Assembly (NCBI RefSeq): GCF_005280295.1 | Contig: NZ_CP040020.1 | Location: forward strand, 558,001-622,000 | Reading direction: 5' to 3' | Length of the DNA stretch: 64,000 nucleotides | Source: Brevibacterium sp. CS2 | GTDB lineage: Bacteria; Actinomycetota; Actinomycetes; Actinomycetales; Brevibacteriaceae | Part shown: positions 1 to 8,992 of the stretch, piece after piece | Layout of the letters: the number at the start of each line of letters is the position of its first letter | Position numbering within the stretch: the stretch's first letter is position 1 | Position numbers and translations under genes: made by a program | Notes under the pieces: model-generated | Database searches by the model: none | Told to the model about the DNA's origin: nothing | Seen by the model: only the letters and a program-made list of their open reading frames with translations

Positions 1-75
1 TGAGCGGCAGGCACCCGCCGCCGAGGTGTGCCGGACCTGGCACAGCACGGCCACACCCGGCACCCGCCCCATTCC

Positions 76-81
76 TAGGCT
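76..81 (+). promoter_or_regulatory. -10 box, leaderless promoter
   Basis: TAGGCT is followed by 6 nt and the ATG at 88, with no Shine-Dalgarno sequence. This fits a leaderless transcript and supports that start. Confidence 0.6.
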
Positions 82-87
82 GGCCTC

Positions 88-1626
88 ATGAAACGGATCA
101 TCGTCGCCCTCGGTCTCCTCGTCACCCTCCTCGTGGCGTCCGGCTGCTCCGTGCTCGAGCGGTTCGGCCAGGGCATCTCCGATCCGCGTCCGCGCTCCTC
201 GATCGATGCGCTGGTCGACGAGATCCGCACCCTGCCCGGCATCGCCTCGGCCACCGAGACCTCGCCCGGCACGGTCGAGGCGGACCTCCGCACCGACGCC
301 TCGGCGGACGAGCTCGGCGACACCGCAGGGGAACTGTTCGACCTCGTCAACGACTTCCGGTATCCCGGCGGCACGCCCGAGGTCACCGCGACGAGCGGGA
401 AGTTCACCGCGAGCGTCCCCGAGAGTCTCCCGAACACCCTGTACGACCCGCCGCCCACCGCACCGGCGCTCTCGGCGCTGCCGTACCTCCACACGCTCCC
501 CGATGTCGCCTCCGGCCATCTTCCGGGCGGCTGGGGGATGCTCGGCGGCATGCACCCCGGCCCGCTGCGCCCGAGCTCGCGCATCGTGCTCGAACTCGAC
601 CCGGGCACCGACATGGCCGCCTGGACCGAATCCGTCGCCGCCCGGACCCGACCCTACGAACTCGACGTCCACCGGCCGCGGACCGCGGACGAACCCGCCG
701 ACCCCACGCCGCAGGATCTCCGCGGGGAGATGGATCGGCCGAGCGCGATCGAGTACGTCCTCGACCTCGCCGACCCCGGCACCCTCCCCGTGCTCCGCGA
801 CACCCACCCAGCACTCGCCGGGACGGACCAGCTGCTCACGCGCGCGGAGATCAGCCCCTCGCGCAGGGACACCGCGCTGTCGATCCAGGTCCCCGCGCCC
901 ACCGACATCGTCCCCGCCTTCGAGCACCTCGAGAACGAGCTCGGCCCGATCGGCTACGGCGAGGGCACGGAGGTCGACATGATCACCGACGACGGGCTCG
1001 CCACCAGCGAACCCGACGAGGGCTTCGAGGACCTGTTCGTCGTCATCGAGCCGATCGTCGAGCGCGGCGGCACGGTGACCGGGCTCGGCGGCGACGGGAC
1101 CGCCGCGGGGAGCACCGTGAGCGTCGGCGTGCCGGACGCCGATGCGCTGCGCGACATCGTCGACTACGCCGCGTCCGAGGACTGGCCGCTGAGCCCGGAC
1201 ACCACGCTGAAGATCGGCACGGACCCCCACTGGTCGACTTCGGTCGCCACCGTCGCCCAGTGGCCCGCGCAGGTGCCGCTGCTGTCCGGGCTGTGGGAGG
1301 CCGGCTGGGACGCCTCGACGATCGACGACCTCCGCGGCCTGTCCGGCGACGGCACACCCAGCACCTTCGACCTCGGGATCACGGTCGCCGCCCGGGACCG
1401 GACCACAGCCCACACGCAGGCCGAGCGGGAGGAGATCGTCCGGCTCCTCCGGCAGCGCGACTGGGACGGCACCGCATCGATCCGGATCAGCATCGGCGAC
1501 GAGGAACTGAGGTTCTCCAGCACCGCGGACGGCGTCGCCACCGACCTGAGCTACGAGAAGTACAGCGAGCAACCGGCCCGCTGGGAGAAGGACTTCGTCA
1601 CCGCCTGGGACGCCACCGCCGGGTGA
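88..1626 (+). CDS. lipoprotein of unknown function
   Basis: A secreted lipoprotein with no family I recognise. Residues 1-20 form a signal peptide with a hydrophobic core and a lipobox (VASGC), so Cys20 should be lipidated and anchor the protein outside the membrane. The remaining 490 residues are rich in Asp, Glu, Pro and Thr, have no further membrane segment and show no motif I can name. The ATG at 88 follows TAGGCT by 6 nt and lacks a ribosome binding site. The gene converges on the TRAP binding-protein gene with only 23 nt between stops, too little for a long terminator. Codon use matches its neighbours. Confidence 0.8.
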   Translation: MKRIIVALGLLVTLLVASGCSVLERFGQGISDPRPRSSIDALVDEIRTLPGIASATETSPGTVEADLRTDASADELGDTAGELFDLVNDFRYPGGTPEVTATSGKFTASVPESLPNTLYDPPPTAPALSALPYLHTLPDVASGHLPGGWGMLGGMHPGPLRPSSRIVLELDPGTDMAAWTESVAARTRPYELDVHRPRTADEPADPTPQDLRGEMDRPSAIEYVLDLADPGTLPVLRDTHPALAGTDQLLTRAEISPSRRDTALSIQVPAPTDIVPAFEHLENELGPIGYGEGTEVDMITDDGLATSEPDEGFEDLFVVIEPIVERGGTVTGLGGDGTAAGSTVSVGVPDADALRDIVDYAASEDWPLSPDTTLKIGTDPHWSTSVATVAQWPAQVPLLSGLWEAGWDASTIDDLRGLSGDGTPSTFDLGITVAARDRTTAHTQAEREEIVRLLRQRDWDGTASIRISIGDEELRFSSTADGVATDLSYEKYSEQPARWEKDFVTAWDATAG

Positions 1627-1649
1627 GCGCGGCAGTCAGACGGCGGCAG

Positions 1650-2822
1650 TCAGTCCTCGCGCGGGATGTGGGGCGCGTGCTCGGCCTTCCACTGCTCCCA
1701 GGTCTCGGCGAGCTCGTCCTCCGGGGTGGTCTCGAGCACCTCGGGCCAACCGGCGCGCAGGGTCTCGCCGCGCTCGATGAGCAGCTGGTTGCGCTCCTCG
1801 TGCTCCGGGGTCCACAGGCCCTGCTCCTCGAGGTACTTCACCAGGCCGTCGTGGTGCGGGAGCACCATCGGCATCCAGTCGATGTCCTCGAACTTCCAGT
1901 CCTTCGTCGTGGCGGTGGCGTCCGCGTAGAGCGGGTACGCCTCGTGGAAAGTCTTCACCATCGCGTAGACCTCGTCGACGCTGAAGTCGGCGTAGGTGGT
2001 CATCTGGATCGCGTACGTCGGGCCGTGCTTGACGGTGTCCTCCATGCCGACCGCTGACTCGAACTCCTCGATGACGACGGAGGGCGCGTACTCCTGGAGC
2101 CGCTTCTCCGCCTCGGCGTCGCCGTCGAAGTCGACCCACCGGTAGTCCATCTGGGTGGCGACCTCGATGATCGCCGAGGACTGCGCCCCGAAGTACACCA
2201 TGTCGAGTCCGCCGTTCTTGAACATCTCCGGCTGCGCGCCGTACTCGACCGGGACCTTGACGACATCGTCCGGAGTGAGGCCGGCATAGGCGAGGATGCC
2301 CATGATCTTCTCCTGCGAGGACGGGTTGGCCGCCATCCACGGCACCCGCTTGCCCTCGAGGTCCGCGAGGGTCTCGATGCCGGAGTTCCCCGCCACGCCG
2401 ACAGCCACGGTGGTCGGAGGGGTCCAGTACGTCCGGAGGTCCTGCGGCCCCCAGTCGGGGGACACGAACTCGTACTTGCCCTCGAAGGCGTAGAACGCCT
2501 CGTCGGACAGTCGAGCCGTCTGCGCCTGGCCGGTGCGCAGCGGGGTGAGCCGGCCGACCCCGGTGTCCGAGCCGAGGATCCGCACCTGCGTGTCGTACTC
2601 CTTGATGAGTGCCTCGGCGACGGCGGCCTGCTCGGAGTAGTTCGAGGTGCCCACACCGTAGCCGGTCCACACCGTGGCCTTGGGCAGGCCGTTGGCGTGG
2701 TGACCGGCCTGGGACTCGGTCACCGGGGTGCCACTGCTCGTGATCTCACCGCAGCCGGTGAGGGCGAGGGCGGCTACGGCGATCCCGGCGAGCGTGCGCC
2801 GGATCCGGTGGGGGTGCGTCAA
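1650..2822 (-). CDS. TAXI-family TRAP transporter substrate-binding lipoprotein
   Basis: Extracellular solute receptor for a TRAP (tripartite ATP-independent periplasmic) uptake system of the TAXI type. The N-terminus has a lipobox LTGC with Cys24 as lipidation site. It is 390 residues, longer than usual for the family. It shares with the receptor at 4436 the stretch DTxVGRLxPLR and the signature DWGPQDLR, so the two are paralogues. The start is TTG at 2822: AAGGAG lies 7 nt upstream, and no ATG or GTG fits better. It follows the thiolase gene by 94 nt on the same strand and is probably co-transcribed with it. The ligand is unknown; TAXI receptors commonly bind carboxylates. Confidence 0.85.
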   Translation of the reverse strand: MTHPHRIRRTLAGIAVAALALTGCGEITSSGTPVTESQAGHHANGLPKATVWTGYGVGTSNYSEQAAVAEALIKEYDTQVRILGSDTGVGRLTPLRTGQAQTARLSDEAFYAFEGKYEFVSPDWGPQDLRTYWTPPTTVAVGVAGNSGIETLADLEGKRVPWMAANPSSQEKIMGILAYAGLTPDDVVKVPVEYGAQPEMFKNGGLDMVYFGAQSSAIIEVATQMDYRWVDFDGDAEAEKRLQEYAPSVVIEEFESAVGMEDTVKHGPTYAIQMTTYADFSVDEVYAMVKTFHEAYPLYADATATTKDWKFEDIDWMPMVLPHHDGLVKYLEEQGLWTPEHEERNQLLIERGETLRAGWPEVLETTPEDELAETWEQWKAEHAPHIPRED

Positions 2823-2916
2823 CGTGGGTCTCCTTGCAGGTGTCGGGTGCGGCCGGCGGGGATCGCCCCGGGGAGCCGCGCCGCGGGTCGGGCGGTGTGA
2901 CGCCCGGCGCGACAGG

Positions 2917-4083
2917 TCAGTCGATGAGCTCGAGGATGGTGGCGTTGGCCTGGCCGCCGGCCTCGCACATCGTCTGCAGGCCGTAGCGGGTGCCGGTGCG
3001 GCGCATGTGATGGACGAGGTCCGTCATGATCCGCGCGCCCGAGGCGCCCAGCGGGTGGCCGAGCGCGATCGCCCCGCCGTTGGGGTTGACCCGGTCCCAG
3101 TCCACGCCGATCTCCTTCATCCAGGCGGCCGGGACCGAGGCGAACGCCTCGTTGACCTCGAACACGCCGATCTCGTCGGCCGACAGCCCGGACTTCGTCA
3201 GCGCCTTCTGGGTGGCCGGGATGGGTGCGGTGAGCATGGTGATCGGGTCGGCGCCGGCGAGCGTCGCGGTGTGGACACGGGCGATCGGGGTGAGGCCGAG
3301 CTCGCGGGCCTTGACGTCGGTCATGACGAGGAGGGCGGCGGCGCCGTCGGAGATCTGCGAGGAGTTGCCGGCGGTGACGACGCCGTCCTCCTTGAACACG
3401 GTCTTGAGCGCGCCGAGGGAGTCGAGCGTGCCGCCGGGCCGGATGCCCTGGTCAGCGGCGAACTCGAACTCCTCGCCCTCCTTGGTCAGGCCGGTGAGCG
3501 GGACGATCTGCGCGGCGAAGTCCCCGCGCTCGGTCGCGGCCTGTGCACGGGCGTGCGAGTCGAGGGCGAGCTGGTCGAGCTCGGTGCGGTCGAAGCCCCA
3601 GCGCTCGGCGACGATCTCCGCACCGACGCCCTGGCTGAACTCCTCCTGCCCGTAGCGCTCGAAGATCGCCGGACCGAACGCCTTGCCGGGTCCGTTGGCG
3701 CGGTTCGTGCCCATGGGCACGCGGGTCATCGACTCGACGCCGCCGGCGACGGCGATGTCGTAGTGCCCGGCGACGACCGAGGCGATCGCGAAGGTCAGCG
3801 CCTGCTGCGAGGAGCCGCAGGCACGGTCGACGGTGGTGCCGGGGGTGGTCTCGGGCCAGCCGGCGGCGAGCGCGGACCAGCGGGCGACGTTCGAGGACTG
3901 CTCGCCGGCCTGCACCACGCAGCCGAAGACGACGTCGTCGACGAGGGCGGGGTCGAGCGAGTTCCGCTCGGCGAGGGCGGACAGCACGTGGCCGCCGAGG
4001 GTGACGGGGTGGATGTCGCGGAGGGCTCCGCCGCGCTTGCCGACTGCGGTGCGGGCTGCGTCGACGATGACTGCTTCTGGCAT
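2917..4083 (-). CDS. acetyl-CoA acyltransferase (thiolase)
   Basis: Thiolase, releasing acetyl-CoA from a 3-ketoacyl-CoA in the last step of a beta-oxidation round. The 388-residue product has the usual family length. Catalytic parts are visible: nucleophile Cys89 in DRACGSS, the His of GHPLGASGA, and the second cysteine Cys373 in MCEAGG near the C-terminus. The ATG at 4083 is preceded by AAGGAG, and the 38 codons open upstream of it do not look like thiolase. The gene is divergent from a TRAP receptor gene across a 352-nt region and is followed by another receptor gene. The context suggests it serves the same catabolic route as the dehydrogenase and hydratase genes at 9-12 kb. Confidence 0.92.
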   Translation of the reverse strand: MPEAVIVDAARTAVGKRGGALRDIHPVTLGGHVLSALAERNSLDPALVDDVVFGCVVQAGEQSSNVARWSALAAGWPETTPGTTVDRACGSSQQALTFAIASVVAGHYDIAVAGGVESMTRVPMGTNRANGPGKAFGPAIFERYGQEEFSQGVGAEIVAERWGFDRTELDQLALDSHARAQAATERGDFAAQIVPLTGLTKEGEEFEFAADQGIRPGGTLDSLGALKTVFKEDGVVTAGNSSQISDGAAALLVMTDVKARELGLTPIARVHTATLAGADPITMLTAPIPATQKALTKSGLSADEIGVFEVNEAFASVPAAWMKEIGVDWDRVNPNGGAIALGHPLGASGARIMTDLVHHMRRTGTRYGLQTMCEAGGQANATILELID

Positions 4084-4435
4084 CGGGTGTCTCCTTGAAC
4101 TGCGGTGTCCCGGACGGTGGTGCTTCTGACGATGGGCTGCGGTGGCGCTGCGGTCGATGGTCGGGGTGCGGCCCACGCCAGTGGCCCGCATCACCATTTA
4201 TACACCTGTGGCAATGAATTTTGGGAATCTTATGTGTTCCGTGTAACAATTTCGCAGGGCCGCAGGCCGTCCTGCACGCCCTGCCATCGCGCTCTTCCGA
4301 GTCCTCAGTCATTCAACGGCGAATCCCCCGCGGATCCGCCCGACCCTGCTGAATCGCCCGGCGGCGCACCACCGATTCGGCACCTCGGCCGCTCCCGGCC
4401 GATCGCCGTTCGATCCCGAACAGGAAAGACCGACG
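4084..4435. promoter_or_regulatory. divergent promoter region, AT-rich core
   Basis: This 352-nt gap separates the thiolase and TAXI receptor genes. Positions 4192-4255 are strikingly AT-rich for this window and include an inverted repeat TGTT-N6-AACA (4235-4248), a plausible regulator site. No good copy of the 18-bp operator found at 8053, 8927, 15177 and 15245 is present. No gene is seen here. Confidence 0.45.
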
Positions 4436-5569
4436 ATGACACGACTTACGCGGGCACTCGCCTCCATCACCGCCGGCGTCATGCTGCTGTCGGGCTGCGC
4501 GCAGCTCGAGCTCAACGAGGAGGTCGACGACTTCCCCGCATTCACCGCGTGGACGACCTACGGCACCGGCACCTCGACCTACGCCGACCTCGCCGCGGCG
4601 GCGAACACGATCTCCTCCGAGGAGGACGCGCAGATCCGCATCCTCACCTCCGACACCGCCGTCGGCCGCCTGAGCCCCCTGCGGAACAAGCAGGCCGTGA
4701 TGTCGCGGACCGGCGACGAGTACATCTTCGCCTTCCACGGCGAGGAGGACTTCACCACCGCGGACTGGGGGCCCCAGGACCTGCGCATCGTCTGGGCCCC
4801 CACCGGCCCCCACGCCATGATGACCCGCACGAACACCGGCATCGAGACCCCGATGGACCTCGAGGGCAAGCGGGTCCCCCGCGTCACCGCGAACCCCTCG
4901 GTGAACAACAAGCTCGACGCCTACCTCGCCTACGCGGGTCTGACCTGGGACGATGTCGTTCCTGTCGAAGTCTCCTACAGCGAGCAGCCCGGCGCCCTGC
5001 AGGCCGGCAAGATCGACGTGCTGTTCCAGCAGGTCTACGGCTCCTCGCTCTACGAGCTCGAGAGCGCCGTCGACACCGCGTGGCTCGAGCTCGACCCGGA
5101 CGAGACCGAGCGCATCGCCGCCCTCAAGGAGGTCGCGCCCGCCGTCGAGGTCGGCCCGTTCGAGGGCGGCGCCGGCCAGGAGGAGGGCCAGTCGGACAAC
5201 GGGTTCATCTACCCGCTGCCGGTCGTCTCCTACGAGGAGGTCTCCGACACCCAGGCCTACCACACCGCGAACGCGTTCCAGGAGCACTACCCGAAGTACG
5301 AGGACGCCACCGCGACGACGGAGAACTGGGACATCGAGCACGTCGTGAAGATGCCCACGCAGGTCCCGTTCCACGACGGCACGGTCGAGTTCCTCGAGGA
5401 GCACGGCGCCTGGACCGAGGAGGCCGAGCAGCGCAACCAGGAGCTCATCGCCTACGGCCAGGAGATGCGGGCCACCTGGCCGGACTTCCTCGCGCAGGCC
5501 GACACCTCGGGTGATCTCAAGCAGCAGTGGATGGACTGGAAGGACGAGCACCTCGAACCCATCGACTGA
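4436..5569 (+). CDS. TAXI-family TRAP transporter substrate-binding lipoprotein
   Basis: Receptor partner of the TRAP permease that follows 69 nt downstream. The signal peptide ends in LSGC with Cys21 as lipidation site. The 377-residue product shares DTAVGRLSPLR and DWGPQDLR with the receptor encoded at 1650-2822, so the receptors arose by duplication and may bind related ligands. The start is ATG at 4436 behind GGAAAG. Being directly upstream of the permease, this copy is the more likely dedicated receptor; the other may widen the ligand range. The ligand cannot be read from the sequence. Confidence 0.88.
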   Translation: MTRLTRALASITAGVMLLSGCAQLELNEEVDDFPAFTAWTTYGTGTSTYADLAAAANTISSEEDAQIRILTSDTAVGRLSPLRNKQAVMSRTGDEYIFAFHGEEDFTTADWGPQDLRIVWAPTGPHAMMTRTNTGIETPMDLEGKRVPRVTANPSVNNKLDAYLAYAGLTWDDVVPVEVSYSEQPGALQAGKIDVLFQQVYGSSLYELESAVDTAWLELDPDETERIAALKEVAPAVEVGPFEGGAGQEEGQSDNGFIYPLPVVSYEEVSDTQAYHTANAFQEHYPKYEDATATTENWDIEHVVKMPTQVPFHDGTVEFLEEHGAWTEEAEQRNQELIAYGQEMRATWPDFLAQADTSGDLKQQWMDWKDEHLEPID

Positions 5570-5638
5570 CCCCGCCTCCACTCCTCACACTCTCTCCGGG
5601 GCCGGCCGCGTCGGCCCGATCGCAGAACAGGAACTCCC

Positions 5639-7876
5639 ATGAATCAGAGAATCACCCCGATGTGGAAGGGTGTCATCGTCGTGCTCACCGTTCTCGGTGT
5701 GCTGCTGGCGATGAGCCAGGCCTTCTTCTGGATCCCCTTCGGGCTCACCTTCCTCACGAACTCCTACCTCTACTACACGCTCGCGTTCTTCCTGCCGATC
5801 GTGTTCCTCATCTTCCCCATCGCGAAGTCCCAGAAGGACCGGGCGATGCCGTTCTACGACGTCGTGCTCGCAGCACTCACCTTCGTCGTGGCCTTCTACT
5901 TCGGTCTCAACGGCGAGAACATCGTCAACTTCGGCTGGGACAAGTCGCTGACCTATCCGACGATCACCATAGTCTTCTCGTTCATCTTCTGGCTCCTCGT
6001 CCTCGAGGCGCTGCGCCGCGCGGCGGGACTCGTCGTCACGCTCATCGCGCTCGTGTTCTCGATCTACCCGATGTTCGCCCTCGCCGTGCCGGTGCCCTTC
6101 CTCCAGGGCATCCCCTACCAGCTCGACGACGCCGCCCGCATCCACGTCATGGGCGTCGACTCGATCCTCGGCCTGCCGCTGCAGACCGCGGCCTCGATCC
6201 TCATCGGCTTCCTCCTGTTCGGCGTCGCCCTCCAGCACACCGGCGGAGCGACCTTCTTCTACGATCTCGCGCAGTCGGTGTTCGGCCGCTACCGCGGCGG
6301 CTCGGCGAAGGTGTCGTCGATCTCCTCGGCATTCATGGGCATGATGAGCGGCTCGGCCGTGTCGAACGTCCTCACCACCGGCCCGATGACCATCCCCGCG
6401 ATGAAGAAGTCCGGCTTCCCCGGGCGCTACGCGGCCGGCGTCGAGGCGACCGCCTCGACCGGTGGCACGATCACCCCGCCGATCATGGGCACCGCGGCCT
6501 TCCTCATGGTGTCCTTCGTCGGCGTGCCCTACGGCGAGATCGCCCTCGCAGCGGCCATCCCGGCCGTCCTGTACTACTTCGGCATCTACATCCAGGTCGA
6601 CGCCTACTCTGCGAAGACCGGCCTCAAGGGCGTGCCCAAGCACCTCCTGCCCCGGGCCGGGCGCACCGCCCTGCTCGGCTGGCCCTACATCGTGGCGCTC
6701 ATCGGCCTCATCCTCCTGCTCACCGTGCAGAAGAACGAGTCGCAGGCCCCGTACTGGGTGGTCGGCTTCCTCCTCGTCGTGGCGATCTTCATGAAGGACC
6801 ACCGCCTCACCCCGAAGTCGTTCGTCGACTTCCTCTTCGCCGGCGGCAAGACCATCGCGGAGATCATCGGCATCATCGCCGGCGTCGGACTCATCGTCGG
6901 CGGCCTGTCGATGACCGGCGTGTCCCTGTCCCTGGCCCGCGAGCTCATCACGCTCGTCGGCGACAACCTGTTCCTCATCCTCATCGCCGGTGCGGTCACC
7001 TCGTTCGTGCTCGGTATGGGCATGACCGTGTCCGCGGTGTACGTGTTCCTCGCGATCGTCATGGCCCCGGCGCTGACCGGCATGGGGATCAACCCGATCG
7101 CCGCTCACCTGTTCGTGATCTACTGGGCGACCGTCTCCTACATCACCCCGCCGGTGGCGCTCGCCTCCTTCGCGGCGGCGAACATCGCCGGCACCCCGCC
7201 GATGTCGACCTCGCTCACGGCGATGCGCCTGGGATCGGTGAAGTACATCATCCCCTTCGCCTTCGTCCTCAACCCGGCGCTCGTCGCGCAGGATTCGACG
7301 GTGTTCCAGATCATCTACACCTTCGTCTTCGCGCTCATCGGGGTGTTCTTCCTCGGCTGCGCGTTCGAGGGCTGGATGATCGGCGTCGCCCGGCGCCTCA
7401 CCGTCGTCATGCGAGTGGTGCTGTTCGCCGCCGGCCTGGCGACCCTGGCACCGGAGCTCACCTCGAGCCTCATCGGCCTGGCCGTCGGTGTGGTCGCCAT
7501 GGTCGTCACCCGGTTCTGGAACGACGGCGGCCCGGAGGAGTCCGCCGCGATCGAACGCGAGAAGGCACGCCGGTTGGAGGCGAAGGACGCCGCCGCCTCC
7601 AAGGAGTACGCGGCTGCGCACACCGGCGGCGAGGCCACCGACGGGGTCATGGGACCGACCGCCACCCGCGGCCTGGCCACCGACCTCGACTCCGGGGGAG
7701 CCACCGTGCTCGCCGATGACGACCGCGCGGACATCCACGCCGGCGCCTCGGACCGCCAGGGCCACGTCCACGGCGGCGATGCGGCCGACGCCCCGGGCCG
7801 CCGCCCGGGTGCCGCCGGGGCCGAGGCGCGCCGCGACCCCGAGGACCCGGCAGGTCCCGGCAGCACCGCCCGCTGA
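5639..7876 (+). CDS. TRAP transporter fused permease (TAXI type)
   Basis: Membrane component of a TRAP importer in which the small DctQ-like and large DctM-like subunits are one chain, driving uptake with an ion gradient. About 640 residues are strongly hydrophobic with many membrane segments, including the repeated GxxSGSAVSN- and GTITPPIMG-like loops typical of DctM. The last 100 or so residues are hydrophilic, rich in Ala, Gly, Asp, Arg and His, and have no membrane segment; that tail is longer than I would expect. The ATG at 5639 follows AGGAAC. The gene forms an operon with the receptor at 4436. A strong hairpin follows it at 7947-8004. Confidence 0.92.
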   Translation: MNQRITPMWKGVIVVLTVLGVLLAMSQAFFWIPFGLTFLTNSYLYYTLAFFLPIVFLIFPIAKSQKDRAMPFYDVVLAALTFVVAFYFGLNGENIVNFGWDKSLTYPTITIVFSFIFWLLVLEALRRAAGLVVTLIALVFSIYPMFALAVPVPFLQGIPYQLDDAARIHVMGVDSILGLPLQTAASILIGFLLFGVALQHTGGATFFYDLAQSVFGRYRGGSAKVSSISSAFMGMMSGSAVSNVLTTGPMTIPAMKKSGFPGRYAAGVEATASTGGTITPPIMGTAAFLMVSFVGVPYGEIALAAAIPAVLYYFGIYIQVDAYSAKTGLKGVPKHLLPRAGRTALLGWPYIVALIGLILLLTVQKNESQAPYWVVGFLLVVAIFMKDHRLTPKSFVDFLFAGGKTIAEIIGIIAGVGLIVGGLSMTGVSLSLARELITLVGDNLFLILIAGAVTSFVLGMGMTVSAVYVFLAIVMAPALTGMGINPIAAHLFVIYWATVSYITPPVALASFAAANIAGTPPMSTSLTAMRLGSVKYIIPFAFVLNPALVAQDSTVFQIIYTFVFALIGVFFLGCAFEGWMIGVARRLTVVMRVVLFAAGLATLAPELTSSLIGLAVGVVAMVVTRFWNDGGPEESAAIEREKARRLEAKDAAASKEYAAAHTGGEATDGVMGPTATRGLATDLDSGGATVLADDDRADIHAGASDRQGHVHGGDAADAPGRRPGAAGAEARRDPEDPAGPGSTAR

Positions 7877-7946
7877 CCGCAGGGCCGCCGGCCACGGACC
7901 ACGGCCGAGAAGCCGCCACCGATGGTCGACCGCGGCACCGCCTGAA

Positions 7947-8004
7947 CCGAGGGGCGGGTCCCGTCCGGATCCTCACGGATCCGCGCACGGGGCCCGCCCC
8001 TCGG
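7947..8004 (+). terminator. hairpin after TRAP permease
   Basis: Arms CCGAGGGGCGGG and CCCGCCCCTCGG, extended inward by CCCGT/ACGGG, enclose a loop of about 22 nt. There is no T-run, as is common for actinobacterial terminators. Confidence 0.65.
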
Positions 8005-8052
8005 CGATGACCCGCCGGAATCGGACCCGGTGGGGTAGGGTGCGTGGGAACG

Positions 8053-8070
8053 ACTTATTGATTGTTCGTT
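8053..8070 (+). promoter_or_regulatory. shared operator, site A (TetR promoter)
   Basis: ACTTATTGATTGTTCGTT lies 70-87 nt upstream of the TetR start. It matches site B at 8927 in 15 of 18 positions and suggests autoregulation. Confidence 0.65.
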
Positions 8071-8139
8071 AGGGAACCTCCGAGCGGCGGACGACGGCGT
8101 CCGCGGCTCCCCGCTCCCCGACCGACCCCTGGAGAGACC

Positions 8140-8793
8140 ATGCGCTCGACGAACGGCAGAGCAGAGATCCTGCGCGCCGCCCGGAACACCTTCGCCGCCA
8201 AGGGCTACGACGGAGCCTCGATCCGCGACATCGCGCAGGAGGCCGGCCTCAGCCTGTCGGCCCTCTACTACTACTTCCCCTCGAAGCAGGACGCGCTGTT
8301 CGAGCTCATCCGCTTCGCCTTCGACTGGTACATCCAGGAGGCCTCCGAGCTCGTGGAGACCGCCGGGGCGAAGAGCTCGGACAAGGTCGCGGTACTCGTC
8401 CGCTTCATCGTGCGCTACCGCTGCCGCAACACGCTGCTCGGGCGCGTCACCCTGCGCGACACCGAGCGCCTCGACCCGGAGAAGTTCACGCAGATCCGCA
8501 CCCTGCAGCGTGAATCCCGCGAGATCCTCGTCCGGGTGCTGCGCGCCGGGATGGAGTCCGGGGAGTTCCGGATCGAGAACCCCGAGCTCGCCGGGCGCGC
8601 GATCCTCTCGATCTGCAACAGCATCCCGCTCTGGTACAAGGACGACGGGCCGCTCGACTCAGTCCAGCTCGAGCGCTCCTACACCGCCTACTGCCTGCGG
8701 CTGCTCGGCTACCGCGAGCTCAGCGACGAGCTCACCCGGCTGCTCGACCTGCCGCTGGAGAAGTCCGGATACTCCGGCTTCCTCGACGACTGA
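8140..8793 (+). CDS. TetR/AcrR-family transcriptional regulator
   Basis: One-component regulator, 217 residues, with an N-terminal helix-turn-helix at about residues 26-45 (ASIRDIAQEAG..LSALYYYF) typical of TetR proteins and a C-terminal ligand-binding half without close motifs. The chosen ATG at 8140 follows GGAGAG; the 26 codons open upstream are Pro/Arg-rich and lie over the promoter. An 18-bp site upstream recurs before the acyl-CoA dehydrogenase, DctP receptor and acyl-CoA ligase genes. The simplest reading is a local repressor that senses an acyl-CoA intermediate and controls the whole island; this is inferred from position and shared sites, not shown directly. Confidence 0.88.
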   Translation: MRSTNGRAEILRAARNTFAAKGYDGASIRDIAQEAGLSLSALYYYFPSKQDALFELIRFAFDWYIQEASELVETAGAKSSDKVAVLVRFIVRYRCRNTLLGRVTLRDTERLDPEKFTQIRTLQRESREILVRVLRAGMESGEFRIENPELAGRAILSICNSIPLWYKDDGPLDSVQLERSYTAYCLRLLGYRELSDELTRLLDLPLEKSGYSGFLDD

Positions 8794-8926
8794 CGGGCCC
8801 TTCCGGAGCCGGTGCCATTCCCGCACGCGCAGCGGCCACGCGCGCAGCGGCCAACGCGCAGGACCAGCCCCGTCGTTCCGGCACAGGGTCTTGCCGCTGC
8901 GTCCCGGGAGGGATACGCTGACCGTA

Positions 8927-8944
8927 ACTTATCGAGTGTTCGAT
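8927..8944 (+). promoter_or_regulatory. shared operator, site B (acyl-CoA dehydrogenase promoter)
   Basis: ACTTATCGAGTGTTCGAT contains the inverted repeat ATCGA-N4-TCGAT. It lies 49-66 nt upstream of the dehydrogenase start. Confidence 0.7.
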
Positions 8945-8992
8945 CGTAGGTGATCGTGCTCGTCGCCCCACCCCTTCGACGAACGAGGAACC

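Noticed and set aside
1..87. Gene fragment at the left edge
   Set aside because: No frame with recognisable coding content crosses the edge; only the promoter of the lipoprotein gene is seen.
4229..4250. Possible fifth copy of the 18-bp operator between thiolase and TAXI receptor genes
   Set aside because: Only a CTTAT and a TGTTC fragment are shared, and their spacing is wrong by four bases.
5585..7771. 728-codon open frame on the minus strand opposite the TRAP permease
   Set aside because: Its translation is charged, repetitive and His/Glu/Arg-rich, a typical shadow of a high-GC gene; the plus-strand permease has clear membrane segments and a ribosome binding site.
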